Assembly (NCBI GenBank): GCA_028275505.1
Contig: JAPWUP010000018.1
Span: 1 to 36,934 of the forward strand
From: Bryobacteraceae bacterium
GTDB lineage: Bacteria > Acidobacteriota > Terriglobia > Bryobacterales > Bryobacteraceae
Reading direction: 5' to 3'
Length of the DNA stretch: 36,934 nt
Shown here: positions 15,753 through 23,211 of the stretch, piece after piece
Layout of the letters: the number at the start of each line of letters is the position of its first letter
Numbering within the stretch: position 1 is the stretch's first letter
Program-made: the position numbers and the translations under genes
Notes under the pieces: generated by a model
Told to the model about the DNA's origin: nothing
Seen by the model: the letters and a program-made list of their open reading frames with translations, nothing else
The model's database searches: none

Positions 15753-16700
15753 TTGTTCCTGGGTGTGGACGGCGGCCAGTCCGCCACCATCGCGCTTGTC
15801 GCCGACGCGTCTGGACGCGTGCTTGGTATGGGCCGCGGCGGCCCCTGCAATCATGTGGGCGGTCCGGAGGGACGCGAGAAGTTCCTAACCGCGATTCGGG
15901 AATCCGTGGGCGAGGCCTGCCGGAACGCGGGCCTGGATCCTTCGCTGGCGCGTTTTCGCGCGGCCTGCCTTGGCTTCAGCGGCGGACCCGAGGACAAACG
16001 CGCCTTGCTCGAACAAATGCTGCGTGCCGACGAACTCATCGTGACCACAGACGCCCTGATTGCCCTCTCAGGCGCCACGGGCGGTGAACCTGGCATCATT
16101 GCCATCGCCGGCACGGGCTCGATCGCCTTCGGGCGCAACGCCGACGGCCGCACCGCGCGCGCCGGCGGCTGGGGCTACATCTTCGGCGACGAAGGCGGCG
16201 CTTTCGATCTGGTGCGCCAGGCCTTGCGCGCCGCCCTCCGCTATGAGGAAGGCTGGGGACCGCCTACTTCGCTCCACGGCCTCTTGCTGAAAGCCACTGA
16301 AAGCTCCTCCGCCAATCAATTGCTCCACCGCTTCTACACGACCGAGTTTTCCCGTCCGCAAATCGCGCGCTTTGCTGTTCTGGTGGATCGCGCCGCCTGC
16401 GAGGGCGATGCCGTGGCCCGCGAGATCCTGGAAAACGCCGCTGCCCAACTGGCTGCCCTGGTTGCCGCTGTGCGAGGCCAGTTGTTTGCCCCCGGCGAAA
16501 CGATCCGCGTCGCTTACATTGGCGGTGTGTTTCGCAGCGAAATCCTGCGGCAGCGTTTTTGTGCCCTGGTAGAAAGCGAGGCCGGCAATGTCTGCGGCCC
16601 TCCCATGTATCCCCCCGCCGCCGGCGCGCTTCTGGAAGCGATGCGCGCGGCGGGGCAGCGTCATCCCCGGCTCAGCGACCTGCCGGCGTTCGAGAAATAG
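15753..16700 (+). CDS. BadF/BadG/BcrA-family ATPase, N-acetylglucosamine kinase-like
   Basis: 315-residue cytoplasmic ASKHA-fold kinase, close to the usual length of N-acetylglucosamine kinases of this family. Starts at TTG 15753 behind a perfect AGGAGG. The phosphate-1 loop is FLGVDGGQSAT (residues 2-12), phosphate-2 is IAIAGTGSIAFGRN, and the nucleotide/sugar-binding stretch is GGWGYIFGDEGGAFDL. A late adenosine motif appears in RVAYIGGVFRS. It probably phosphorylates an amino sugar salvaged from cell wall or glycan turnover; related BadF ATPases activate other enzymes, but the GDEGG motif and length favour a sugar kinase. It directly follows the glycosyltransferase, so the pair may share a role in envelope sugar metabolism. 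Confidence 0.83.
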   Translation: MFLGVDGGQSATIALVADASGRVLGMGRGGPCNHVGGPEGREKFLTAIRESVGEACRNAGLDPSLARFRAACLGFSGGPEDKRALLEQMLRADELIVTTDALIALSGATGGEPGIIAIAGTGSIAFGRNADGRTARAGGWGYIFGDEGGAFDLVRQALRAALRYEEGWGPPTSLHGLLLKATESSSANQLLHRFYTTEFSRPQIARFAVLVDRAACEGDAVAREILENAAAQLAALVAAVRGQLFAPGETIRVAYIGGVFRSEILRQRFCALVESEAGNVCGPPMYPPAAGALLEAMRAAGQRHPRLSDLPAFEK

Positions 16701-16729
16701 CCTGTCTCCGCCGGCCTCCTGCTCCATGC

Positions 16730-16735
16730 TAGGAT
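16730..16735 (+). promoter_or_regulatory. -10-like element TAGGAT upstream of pgk
   Basis: TAGGAT sits 21 nt before the pgk ATG in a 56-nt gap, followed by the AAGGAGG ribosome binding site. No -35 consensus seen. Confidence 0.3.
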
Positions 16736-16756
16736 CGGAGATTCAAGGAGGACTCG

Positions 16757-17926
16757 ATGCCAAAGTTATCCATCCGCGATCTGGATCTGGAAGGCAAGCT
16801 CGTCTTCATGCGCGTGGACTTCAACGTGCCGCTGGCGCCCGGCGGACAGGAAATCACCTCCGACAAGCGCATCCGCGCTTCCCTGCCAACCATCAAGTAC
16901 GCTCTGGAGCGCGGCGCCCGGCTGGTGCTGGCCAGCCACCTGGGTCGTCCCAAGGGCAAGCCCAATCCCGAGATGAGCCTCAAGCCGGTCGCGGCTCGCC
17001 TCCAGGAGCTGCTCGGCGAGCCTGTGGTGATGGCGCCCGATTGCATCGGTCCCGAGGTTGAAAAACTCAAGGCGGAAGGGCACCGCATCATCCTGCTGGA
17101 GAACCTTCGCTTCCATCCCGAAGAGGAGAAAAACGATCCCGAATTTGCGCGCCAGCTCGCAGCGGGTTGCGATTATTACGTGAACGATGCTTTCGGCACC
17201 GCCCATCGCGCCCATGCCTCGACCGAAGCCATTACGCGCTTCGTGCCCAAGGCGGCTGCCGGCTTGCTCATGGAGAAAGAGCTGGAGTATCTCACCAAAG
17301 TTACTCAGGACCCGCCGCGTCCCTGCGTCGCCATCCTGGGCGGCGCCAAGGTATCGGACAAGATCGGGGTGATTGAGAACTTACTGAAGATCGTGGATCG
17401 GCTCCTGATCGGCGGCGCCATGGCCTACACGTTCAAGCTGGCCAAGGGCGAGCCGGTGGGTAACTCGCTGGTGGAGCCGGACAAAGTCGAGTTAGCCCGC
17501 GAGCTGATGGCCAAGGCCGGCGACAAGATGATGCTTCCTGTGGATCACGTGGTGGCGGAAAAGGTGGAACCCGGCGCGCCGCACAAGGTCGTGGAAACCA
17601 TTCCCGACGGCATGGCCGGCGTGGATATCGGTCCCAAAACCGTCGAGCTTTACTCGGCTGAAATCGCCAAAGCGAAGAGCATCATCTGGAACGGGCCTAT
17701 GGGCGTTTTCGAAATGCCGCCTTTCGATGCCGGGACCGTGGCGCTGGCCAAGGCAGTGGCCGCCTCCGGCGCCCTCTCCGTCGTGGGCGGCGGCGATTCC
17801 GAGAAAGCCATCAAGGCGGCTGGCGTCGCCGACAAGATCTCGCACATTTCCACGGGCGGCGGCGCCTCGCTGGAGTTTCTGGCCGGCCTGACTTTGCCTG
17901 GCGTAGCTGCCCTCACTGACAAGTAA
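16757..17926 (+). CDS. pgk: phosphoglycerate kinase
   Basis: 389 residues, standard length. Transfers phosphate from 1,3-bisphosphoglycerate to ADP in glycolysis, and the reverse in gluconeogenesis; cytoplasmic. A strong AAGGAGG (16745-16751) lies 5 nt before the ATG. Diagnostic motifs run in order: [10 protein letters not shown] (substrate loop), [55 protein letters not shown] (nucleotide domain), [11 protein letters not shown] and [11 protein letters not shown]. All expected active-site segments are intact. A gap partner is not present in the window, so the gene appears to stand alone behind its own promoter-like sequence. Confidence 0.98.
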   Translation: MPKLSIRDLDLEGKLVFMRVDFNVPLAPGGQEITSDKRIRASLPTIKYALERGARLVLASHLGRPKGKPNPEMSLKPVAARLQELLGEPVVMAPDCIGPEVEKLKAEGHRIILLENLRFHPEEEKNDPEFARQLAAGCDYYVNDAFGTAHRAHASTEAITRFVPKAAAGLLMEKELEYLTKVTQDPPRPCVAILGGAKVSDKIGVIENLLKIVDRLLIGGAMAYTFKLAKGEPVGNSLVEPDKVELARELMAKAGDKMMLPVDHVVAEKVEPGAPHKVVETIPDGMAGVDIGPKTVELYSAEIAKAKSIIWNGPMGVFEMPPFDAGTVALAKAVAASGALSVVGGGDSEKAIKAAGVADKISHISTGGGASLEFLAGLTLPGVAALTDK

Positions 17927-17953
17927 CCCGTGCGCACCGCGCCGCCCCTGTGT

Positions 17954-17959
17954 TAGATT
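17954..17959 (+). promoter_or_regulatory. -10-like element TAGATT close to a start codon
   Basis: TAGATT ends 7 nt before the ATG at 17967, and no Shine-Dalgarno sequence separates them. Together with similar arrangements at 6022, 11590 and 12962, it suggests leaderless transcription. Confidence 0.3.
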
Positions 17960-17966
17960 CGGCGGC

Positions 17967-18809
17967 ATGGTGCGAGCAACGTGCTTGCTTCTTGTCGTTT
18001 GCCTGAGTGCGGCGGTGGCCCAGCAGGCGCCGCCGAGTTTCTCCGACGAAGAGCTGCGCAAGGGCGCCAATCTGCTCCGCTACCCCGAAACCAGCGACGA
18101 GGACCCCATGGTTCTCGTCCGCAAGTACCAGGGATTGCGTGTCAGTGACGTCATTGACGCCATGCAGGCCATCGGCTTGCAGGATATCGGCGTCATGGAT
18201 CACGACATCCGTCCCCTGTGGCGGGATCAAACCGATCAGCTCGCGCACCGCATTTACGGTGTGGCAGTAACTTATCAGTACGTGCCGACCAACCGCCCGC
18301 CGGCCGGGCAGATGCCCTACGAAGAGTTCCGCAAGTGGCATAGCCACTGGTATCAGAACTACGCTCCGGAACTTTTTTCGCGCATTCTGAAGCCTGGGCA
18401 CGTCATCGTCATTGACGCCCAGGGCATCGAGAACACCGGCTTCATCGGCTCCAACAACGCGCTGAACTGGCGCTCCCGCGGCGCTGTCGGCGTCATCACC
18501 AACGGGCCTTGTCGCGATTCCGACGAGCTCATCCTGCAACGCATCCCGGTGTACTCGAAATACGTCGGCGGCGGCACCAGGCCCGGTCGCATCGAAGCCG
18601 CGGCCATCAATCGTCCGGTCGTGGTGGGCGGCGTGCTCGTTCGCCCGGGCGACTTCGTGGTGGCTGACGGCGATGGCGTGGTCGTCGTTCCCCGCGAGCA
18701 CGCCGAGCGCGTGGCCGAAATCGCCTGGGATATCGCGAAGGGCGATAAAGCGGCCCGGCGCAAGCTTTACGAAAAGACGGGCTTGAAACCCGACGCCACG
18801 GTGAAATAG
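17967..18809 (+). CDS. exported RraA-family protein (aldolase/RraA fold)
   Basis: 280 residues with an N-terminal signal peptide (MVRATCLLLVVCLSAAVA-QQ). The mature part is an RraA/HMG-aldolase-type domain: LRVSDVIDAMQAIG near the start, LKPGHVIVIDAQG, the core motif RGAVGVITNGPCRDSDEL with Arg183-Asp184, IPVYSKYVGGG, and the closing PGDFVVADGDGVVVVP. Members of this fold include 4-hydroxy-4-methyl-2-oxoglutarate aldolase and the RNase E inhibitor RraA, usually cytoplasmic proteins of about 160-230 residues. An exported, longer version makes RNase regulation unlikely and suggests a lyase or hydrolase role in the periplasm. Substrate unknown. Separated from pgk by 40 nt with its own -10-like hexamer. 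Confidence 0.85.
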   Translation: MVRATCLLLVVCLSAAVAQQAPPSFSDEELRKGANLLRYPETSDEDPMVLVRKYQGLRVSDVIDAMQAIGLQDIGVMDHDIRPLWRDQTDQLAHRIYGVAVTYQYVPTNRPPAGQMPYEEFRKWHSHWYQNYAPELFSRILKPGHVIVIDAQGIENTGFIGSNNALNWRSRGAVGVITNGPCRDSDELILQRIPVYSKYVGGGTRPGRIEAAAINRPVVVGGVLVRPGDFVVADGDGVVVVPREHAERVAEIAWDIAKGDKAARRKLYEKTGLKPDATVK

Positions 18810-18816
18810 CAGGCGT

Positions 18817-18852
18817 TTGCGGGGATCCGTTATGGTACGGTAATTCCCGCAA
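18817..18852 (+). terminator. hairpin after the RraA-family gene, possible terminator
   Basis: TTGCGGG (18817-18823) pairs with CCCGCAA (18846-18852), and inside it CCGT (18827-18830) pairs with ACGG (18837-18840), forming an extended stem 7 nt after the stop codon. There is no T-tract behind it, so an intrinsic terminator is possible but not certain. Confidence 0.35.
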
Positions 18853-18894
18853 CGTTCCTCGGCGCTCATCCGCATCATACCGGCTGACAGTCGC

Positions 18895-18965
18895 TTCGTA
18901 ACGGCGCTTAATAGAACTGTGCCCTGTCCGTTCGTGACGGCTGCGGCCGCCTGACTATTCACGAA
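18895..18965 (+). repeat. direct and inverted repeats in the leader of the small secreted protein gene
   Basis: TTCGTAACGGC (18895-18905) is repeated with one mismatch as TTCGTGACGGC (18931-18941), 36 nt apart. The second copy also begins an inverted repeat: TTCGTGA (18931-18937) pairs with TCACGAA (18959-18965), enclosing a GCGGCCGC palindrome and ending one base before the Shine-Dalgarno sequence AGGAGGAG (18967-18974). The arrangement could be an operator or a leader structure that controls translation. Function not shown. Confidence 0.4.
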
Positions 18966-18978
18966 AAGGAGGAGCCTT

Positions 18979-19452
18979 ATGCGCATCGTCGGCTTGTGCC
19001 TTGTGCCGGTGATCCTGATTTGCCTGGTGGGCGCTCCGCCCGTCTGGGCCCAGAACGGCTGCGCCTTTTTCACCCAGGGCTACTGGAAGAACCATCCGGA
19101 CGCCTGGCCGCTAGACACGTTGACCTTGGGCACTGTGACTTACTCGAAGGACCAGTTGCTTTCGATCCTTCGCCGGCCCGTTCGCGGCAACGGATTGGTA
19201 GCGCTGGCTCACCAACTCATCGCCGCAAAGCTGAATGTGGCGCTGAACGAGCAGACTGGATTCACGATCCCCGATTCGGTCCAGGATTTGATTCGAAGTG
19301 CGGATAACCTGATTGGCCAATTGATCGTCCCGCCCGTGGGTAAGGGATGGCTCCACCCCTCCGTCACCAGCGAGCTGGTCATGGCCCTCGACGAGTTTAA
19401 CGAAGGCGCCTACCCTTGTGAGGGAGGCGGTGTCCCGGGCGGCGGCTGTTGA
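18979..19452 (+). CDS. small secreted protein with a 'TQGYWKNHP' domain
   Basis: 157 residues behind a very strong ribosome binding site (AGGAGGAG, 4 nt from the ATG). A signal peptide (cleavage near VWA-QN) precedes a compact domain: CAFFTQGYWKNHPDAWP, LTLGTVTYSKDQLLSIL, GLVALAHQLIAAKLNVAL. I recognise this pattern from extracellular and surface proteins of several bacteria and archaea, where it occurs alone or next to DUF11/SdrB-type repeats, but know of no assigned function. The mature protein has three cysteines: one near the new N-terminus, one in YPCEGGG and one as the last residue, the last two in a Gly-rich tail. No transmembrane anchor or sorting motif. The strong translation signal and structured leader suggest it may be made in quantity under control. 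Confidence 0.75.
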   Translation: MRIVGLCLVPVILICLVGAPPVWAQNGCAFFTQGYWKNHPDAWPLDTLTLGTVTYSKDQLLSILRRPVRGNGLVALAHQLIAAKLNVALNEQTGFTIPDSVQDLIRSADNLIGQLIVPPVGKGWLHPSVTSELVMALDEFNEGAYPCEGGGVPGGGC

Positions 19453-19469
19453 AACCAAGGCGGCGAAGC

Positions 19470-20381
19470 TCACGCTTGCTTGAGTACCCCCTGTAGGACC
19501 GCCACTTCGTCCCTGAACCGCTCCAGCAACCGCGCCAGCTCCCCGCCCACCCCCAACGCCTCCAGCGCCAGCGTCGCTGTGTGATGCGGAACCACGCCGG
19601 GCGGCAACATTGCGTAACCCATGTCCGCAGCCAGCAGGTTGGCTGCGTGCACCACGTGCGCCAGATCCAGTTCTCCCCCGCGCGCTAGCTCCGGCGCGTG
19701 GTGATGCCTCACCGCCCGACGGATTGGCTCCGGCAGCTTCCAGCGTTCCAGCGCAGCAGCAGAAAGCTCCGCGTGATCGCACCCCCAGAGTTCCTTCTCG
19801 CACGCCAGCCAGTCCCCATGGCCCTGCTCCAGAGCTCGCCAAACCGCCAGATAGTGCTCCGGCAGCGCAATCGCCCACAACAGCTTGCCCATGTCGTGCA
19901 GCAGGCCCGCTACGAAGGCGCCCTCCGCATCCGGCGCCGGCACGACCTCCACTAGCAGGTCGGCCAGCGTGGCCACCGCCACCGAGTGCAAGTTGAACTG
20001 CGCCGTGGACCAGCCCGGCGGCGTCCGCACCGAGCGCCATAGCCGAGAGATCGTCATTCCCAACAGCACGTTGCGCAGCTTCACCAGCCCGAGAATGGCT
20101 ACCGCATGGCGCACTGAACTCACCGTGCCCGGCAGGCTGTACAAGGCCGAGTTCACCAGCCGCAGGATATTCCCCGCCAGCACCGTGTCCTTTTCGATCA
20201 GGCTCGCCAGCTCCGCAAACGACACGTCTTCGCGCGCCAGGCTGGCCAGGAGCCGATTCAGGATGGGGGAAAACGGCGGCAGCCGATCCAGCGCCTTCAA
20301 CGCCCGCTCGCGCACCTCCAGACTGCCGCTTGTCACCACGCCCACTCCCTCCCTATCGGCTGGCCGCGTCGCAAACTTCAT
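19470..20381 (-). CDS. HDOD-domain protein (HD-type phosphohydrolase-related)
   Basis: 303 residues, with no signal peptide or membrane segment. Residues ~25-225 form an HDOD domain: ALDRLPPFSPILNRLLA, ELASLIEKDTVLAGNILRLVNSALYSLPG, VRHAVAILGLVKLRNVLLG and AFVAGLLHDMGKLL. The HD pair (His162-Asp163) is present, whereas many HDOD proteins have lost it, so metal-dependent activity cannot be ruled out. HDOD proteins are usually regulators or scaffolds linked to two-component or cyclic-nucleotide signalling. No receiver or GGDEF domain is fused here. It is divergent from the ABC transporter operon with a 41-nt gap, in which -10-like TACAGA (minus) and TACGAT (plus) overlap, so the two may be co-regulated. 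Confidence 0.87.
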   Translation of the reverse strand: MKFATRPADREGVGVVTSGSLEVRERALKALDRLPPFSPILNRLLASLAREDVSFAELASLIEKDTVLAGNILRLVNSALYSLPGTVSSVRHAVAILGLVKLRNVLLGMTISRLWRSVRTPPGWSTAQFNLHSVAVATLADLLVEVVPAPDAEGAFVAGLLHDMGKLLWAIALPEHYLAVWRALEQGHGDWLACEKELWGCDHAELSAAALERWKLPEPIRRAVRHHHAPELARGGELDLAHVVHAANLLAADMGYAMLPPGVVPHHTATLALEALGVGGELARLLERFRDEVAVLQGVLKQA

Positions 20382-20422
20382 GGTCCAAATCAGCTTCTGT
20401 ACGATGAGTTAGGAAAGCGAGT

Positions 20423-21196
20423 ATGCACGGCGCCCTGGCCGACCCCGCCTCGCCCGCCATCGAAGTCCGCGGCCTGCGCAAGCTCTACGGCGAAAAAGCC
20501 GCCGTGGACGGCCTCGATCTGACCGTGCCACGGGGCTGCTTCTACGGCTTCCTCGGGCCCAATGGCGCCGGAAAAACCACCACTATTCGCATGCTCATCG
20601 GCCTCGCCAGACCCACCGCCGGCGAGATCCGCCTGCTCGGCCTGCCCATGCCCGAACGCGCCCTCGACATCAAGCGCCGCATCGGCCTGGTGCCGGAAGA
20701 GTCCTTGCTGTTCGAGCGCCTCACCGGCGCCGAGTTTCTCCAGTTCGCCGGCCGCATGTACGGGCTGGACCGCGCCACGGCCGCCTCCCGCGCCGCCGAG
20801 CTGCTCGAGTTCTTCCGCCTCAACGACAGCCCGCGCAAGCTCATCGCCGAATACTCCAAAGGCATGCGCAAGCGGCTCATGATGGCCGCGGCTCTGATCC
20901 ACCGCCCCGAGTTGTTCCTGCTGGACGAACCCTTCGAGGGCGTGGACGCCGTGGGAGCGCGCATCATGAAGGACCTGCTGCTCGATCAGGTCCGTCGCGG
21001 CGCCACCGTCTTCCTGACTTCCCACGTGCTGGAAGTGGTCGAGCGACTCTGCGATCGCGTGGCCATCCTCAATCAGGGACGCATCGTGCTGGAGGCGGCC
21101 GTGAGCGACTTGCACAGCGCGGCGGAAACCCTTGAGGACGCCTTCGTCCGTCTGGTCGGCGCCGGCCAGGGCCTGGAAAAACCGGATTGGCTGTGA
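20423..21196 (+). CDS. ABC transporter ATP-binding protein
   Basis: 257-residue ABC ATPase of the ABC-2/CcmA-like export class. Walker A is GPNGAGKTT (residues 45-53), the signature is EYSKGMRKR (a variant of LSGGQ), and Walker B is LFLLDEPFEGVD, followed by the switch His in FLTSHVLEVVERL. The ribosome binding site is AGGAAAG upstream of the ATG. Its stop codon overlaps the start of the permease gene by one base (TGATG), so the two are translated together. Substrate unknown; such pairs export antibiotics, lipids or polysaccharides, or act in gliding. Confidence 0.93.
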   Translation: MHGALADPASPAIEVRGLRKLYGEKAAVDGLDLTVPRGCFYGFLGPNGAGKTTTIRMLIGLARPTAGEIRLLGLPMPERALDIKRRIGLVPEESLLFERLTGAEFLQFAGRMYGLDRATAASRAAELLEFFRLNDSPRKLIAEYSKGMRKRLMMAAALIHRPELFLLDEPFEGVDAVGARIMKDLLLDQVRRGATVFLTSHVLEVVERLCDRVAILNQGRIVLEAAVSDLHSAAETLEDAFVRLVGAGQGLEKPDWL

Positions 21197-22791
21197 TGCT
21201 TGCGTCCTCGCTCTTGCGCGCCATCCTCTGGGCTCAGTGGCGCAGCCTGCTCAATTTGCGCTCGGGCGAAAGCCGCCTGGGCCGCTGGCTCGGTTCGCTG
21301 GTCGCCCTCATCTGGTACTCGCTTTGGGCCGCCGTTGCTGTGGCGGCAGCGATCGTCCTTGCACGCCCGAGTCGCGCCGAACTCGCCGTGATCCTGCCCT
21401 GGGGACTGATGTCCGTTTTCTTCTACTGGCAGCTGGCGCCCGTCATCACGGCCAGCCTGGGCGCGGCACTCGATCTGCGGCGACTGCGCATTTATCCCGT
21501 CCCCGAGGATCACTTGTTCCTGGTGGAAATCCTGTTGCGCCTTGCCACTTCCTTCGAGATGCCTCTCGTGCTGCTCGGCGCGCTCATCGGCCTCTGGCGC
21601 AACCCCGCGCTCTCATTCTGGTGGCCCCTGATCGCCTTGCCGCTTTACGGCTGCTTCAATCTTTTCCTGGCTGCCGGCCTGCGTGGCCTGCTGGAAAGCT
21701 GGTTCGCTCACCGCCGCGTGCGCGAGATCGCGGCTTTCCTCCTGGTGCTCGCCGTGGGCGCGCCGCAATTGCTGCTGTGGGGAGGGATCACGAGCCTGGG
21801 GCGCGGATTGCCGTGGCGCGGGCCTTCCATTTCCTGGCCTTGGGTCAGCTTCGGCAGGCTCGCCTGCGGTGAGTTCGGTCCTCAGGATTGGGTCCTCGTC
21901 GCGCTCTGGCTTACCGTCGCAGTCCTGTTCGGCCGCACTCAGTTCGATCGCAGCCTGCGCGCGGACGCCGTGGAGACGGCCCCGGTCGCCCTGCCCGCTT
22001 CGAGCAAGAAAGCCTCCGGTGTCGGCACCCTCATCAGTCGCCTGGCGCCCGATCCGCTCGCCGCGATCCTGGAAAAGGAACTCCGTTCGCTGGCCCGCTC
22101 GCCCCGTTTCCGCCTCGTGTTCCTGATGGGATTCTCGTTTGGCTTCCTGATCTGGGCTCCGCTGACGCGCCGCGAGGGCAGCTTCACGGAAGGCTATCCC
22201 GTGCTGGTCAGCGTCTATGCCGTGCTGCTGCTTTCCGAGGTCCTCTTCTGGAACGCCTTCGGGTTCGATCGCTCGGCGGCGCAATTCTGGTTCGTGGCGC
22301 CAGCGCCGTTTCGTTACGTGCTGGTTGGGAAGAACCTGGCCGGAGCTTTGCTCGCCACAGCCGAAGTCACGGTCGTTCTGGCCGTTTGTCGCCTGCTCGG
22401 AGCGCCGCTCTCCGGGCTGAAAGTTCTCGAAGTCTACGGGGTGGCTCTGACGCTTTGCTTGTACCTGCTCGCCGGCGGCAACCTGAGCTCGCTGCGCTTC
22501 CCGCGCCCGGTCAATCCCGAGCAATCCTGGGGCCGCGCTTCCACGGGACGCTTCCAGATGCTGGTTCTGTTCCTTTATCCGCTGCTCGGCGCTCCGGTAG
22601 GACTGGCCTATCTGGTCCGCTACCTTACCGGAAGCCAGACAGCGTTCTTCGCACAGCTCAGCCTGGCGGCTCTGGCCGGCGCGGTCTTCTATCACGCTTC
22701 GCTCGATTACGCTCTGAAAATGGCGGATCGCCGCAAGGAAGAGTTCATCCAGACGCTTCTCGAGCAGGGCGGTCCGGTGCTCACCCGATGA
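21196..22791 (+). CDS. ABC-2-type transporter permease
   Basis: 531-residue integral membrane protein. ATG 21196 is chosen for its 1-nt overlap with the ATPase stop; TTG 21187 and GTG 21193 are also in frame. Two hydrophobic halves (for example LVALIWYSLWAAVAVAAAIVL, FFYWQLAPVITASLGAAL, EIAAFLLVLAVGAPQLLLWGG in the first, VSVYAVLLLSEVLFWNAFGF and MLVLFLYPLLGAPVGLAYLV in the second) are joined by a charged cytoplasmic region containing DPLAAILEKELRSLARSPRFR, a feature typical of ABC-2 permeases of the exporter type. Partner of the ATPase directly upstream. The ATGA overlap with rlmH at its end gives a three-gene translational unit. Confidence 0.85.
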   Translation: MLASSLLRAILWAQWRSLLNLRSGESRLGRWLGSLVALIWYSLWAAVAVAAAIVLARPSRAELAVILPWGLMSVFFYWQLAPVITASLGAALDLRRLRIYPVPEDHLFLVEILLRLATSFEMPLVLLGALIGLWRNPALSFWWPLIALPLYGCFNLFLAAGLRGLLESWFAHRRVREIAAFLLVLAVGAPQLLLWGGITSLGRGLPWRGPSISWPWVSFGRLACGEFGPQDWVLVALWLTVAVLFGRTQFDRSLRADAVETAPVALPASSKKASGVGTLISRLAPDPLAAILEKELRSLARSPRFRLVFLMGFSFGFLIWAPLTRREGSFTEGYPVLVSVYAVLLLSEVLFWNAFGFDRSAAQFWFVAPAPFRYVLVGKNLAGALLATAEVTVVLAVCRLLGAPLSGLKVLEVYGVALTLCLYLLAGGNLSSLRFPRPVNPEQSWGRASTGRFQMLVLFLYPLLGAPVGLAYLVRYLTGSQTAFFAQLSLAALAGAVFYHASLDYALKMADRRKEEFIQTLLEQGGPVLTR

Positions 22792-23207
22792 AGATCCACC
22801 TGTGTTACGTCGGCAAGGCGCGCGATCCTCACCTGAACGCCGTCGCTGCCGAGTATCTCAAGCGCGCCGGGCGGTGGGTCCGCTGCGAGATGCGTTCCAT
22901 CGAACCCGCCCGGCAGGACTTCTTCGAGCGCTATCAGGGTTGGCGAACGATCCTGCTCGATCCAGGTGGACAAAAGTTGGACACGCCAGCTTTTGTCCAG
23001 CTCGTGCGCGACGCCGAAATGCGGGGGCAGGACCTGGCCTTCCTCGTCGGCGGCGCGGAGGGGCTTCCGCCGGGCTGGCGCGAGCGTGCCGATCTCCTTT
23101 TGTCGCTTTCGCCGCTGACCATGGCCCACGAGCTGGCCCGCGTCGTCTTGGCCGAACAGATCTATCGCGCCCTGGCCATGCTGCACGGGCATCCCTACCC
23201 GCGCTGA
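22788..23207 (+). CDS. rlmH: 23S rRNA pseudouridine-1915 N3-methyltransferase RlmH (short form)
   Basis: 139 residues of the SPOUT methyltransferase family, acting on pseudouridine 1915 of 23S rRNA in helix 69. Start ATG 22788 overlaps the permease stop (ATGA). The SAM-binding knot motifs are intact: AFLVGGAEGLPPGW and LSLSPLTMAHELARVVLAEQIYRALAMLHGHPYPR, which match the family's GG-EGL, SLS-LT-H-L-R-L-EQ-YRA and HPYH/R elements. It is about 16 residues shorter than typical RlmH (about 155), the shortening falling in the middle between the N-terminal strand and the LDPGG motif. The C-terminus ends at the HPYPR motif. Its position at the end of an ABC transporter operon is unusual but expression could simply be by read-through. 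Confidence 0.93.
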   Translation: MKIHLCYVGKARDPHLNAVAAEYLKRAGRWVRCEMRSIEPARQDFFERYQGWRTILLDPGGQKLDTPAFVQLVRDAEMRGQDLAFLVGGAEGLPPGWRERADLLLSLSPLTMAHELARVVLAEQIYRALAMLHGHPYPR

Positions 23208-23211
23208 GCTG

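Noticed and set aside
15753-16700. Start at a later ATG for the sugar kinase
   Set aside because: The phosphate-binding loop begins right after the TTG start and a perfect AGGAGG precedes it; a later start would remove the ATP site.
17941-17966. GCCGCC/GGCGGC inverted repeat before the RraA-family gene as a pgk terminator
   Set aside because: Only 6 bp with a 14-nt loop, next to the start codon and without a T-tract; such pairs occur by chance at this GC content.
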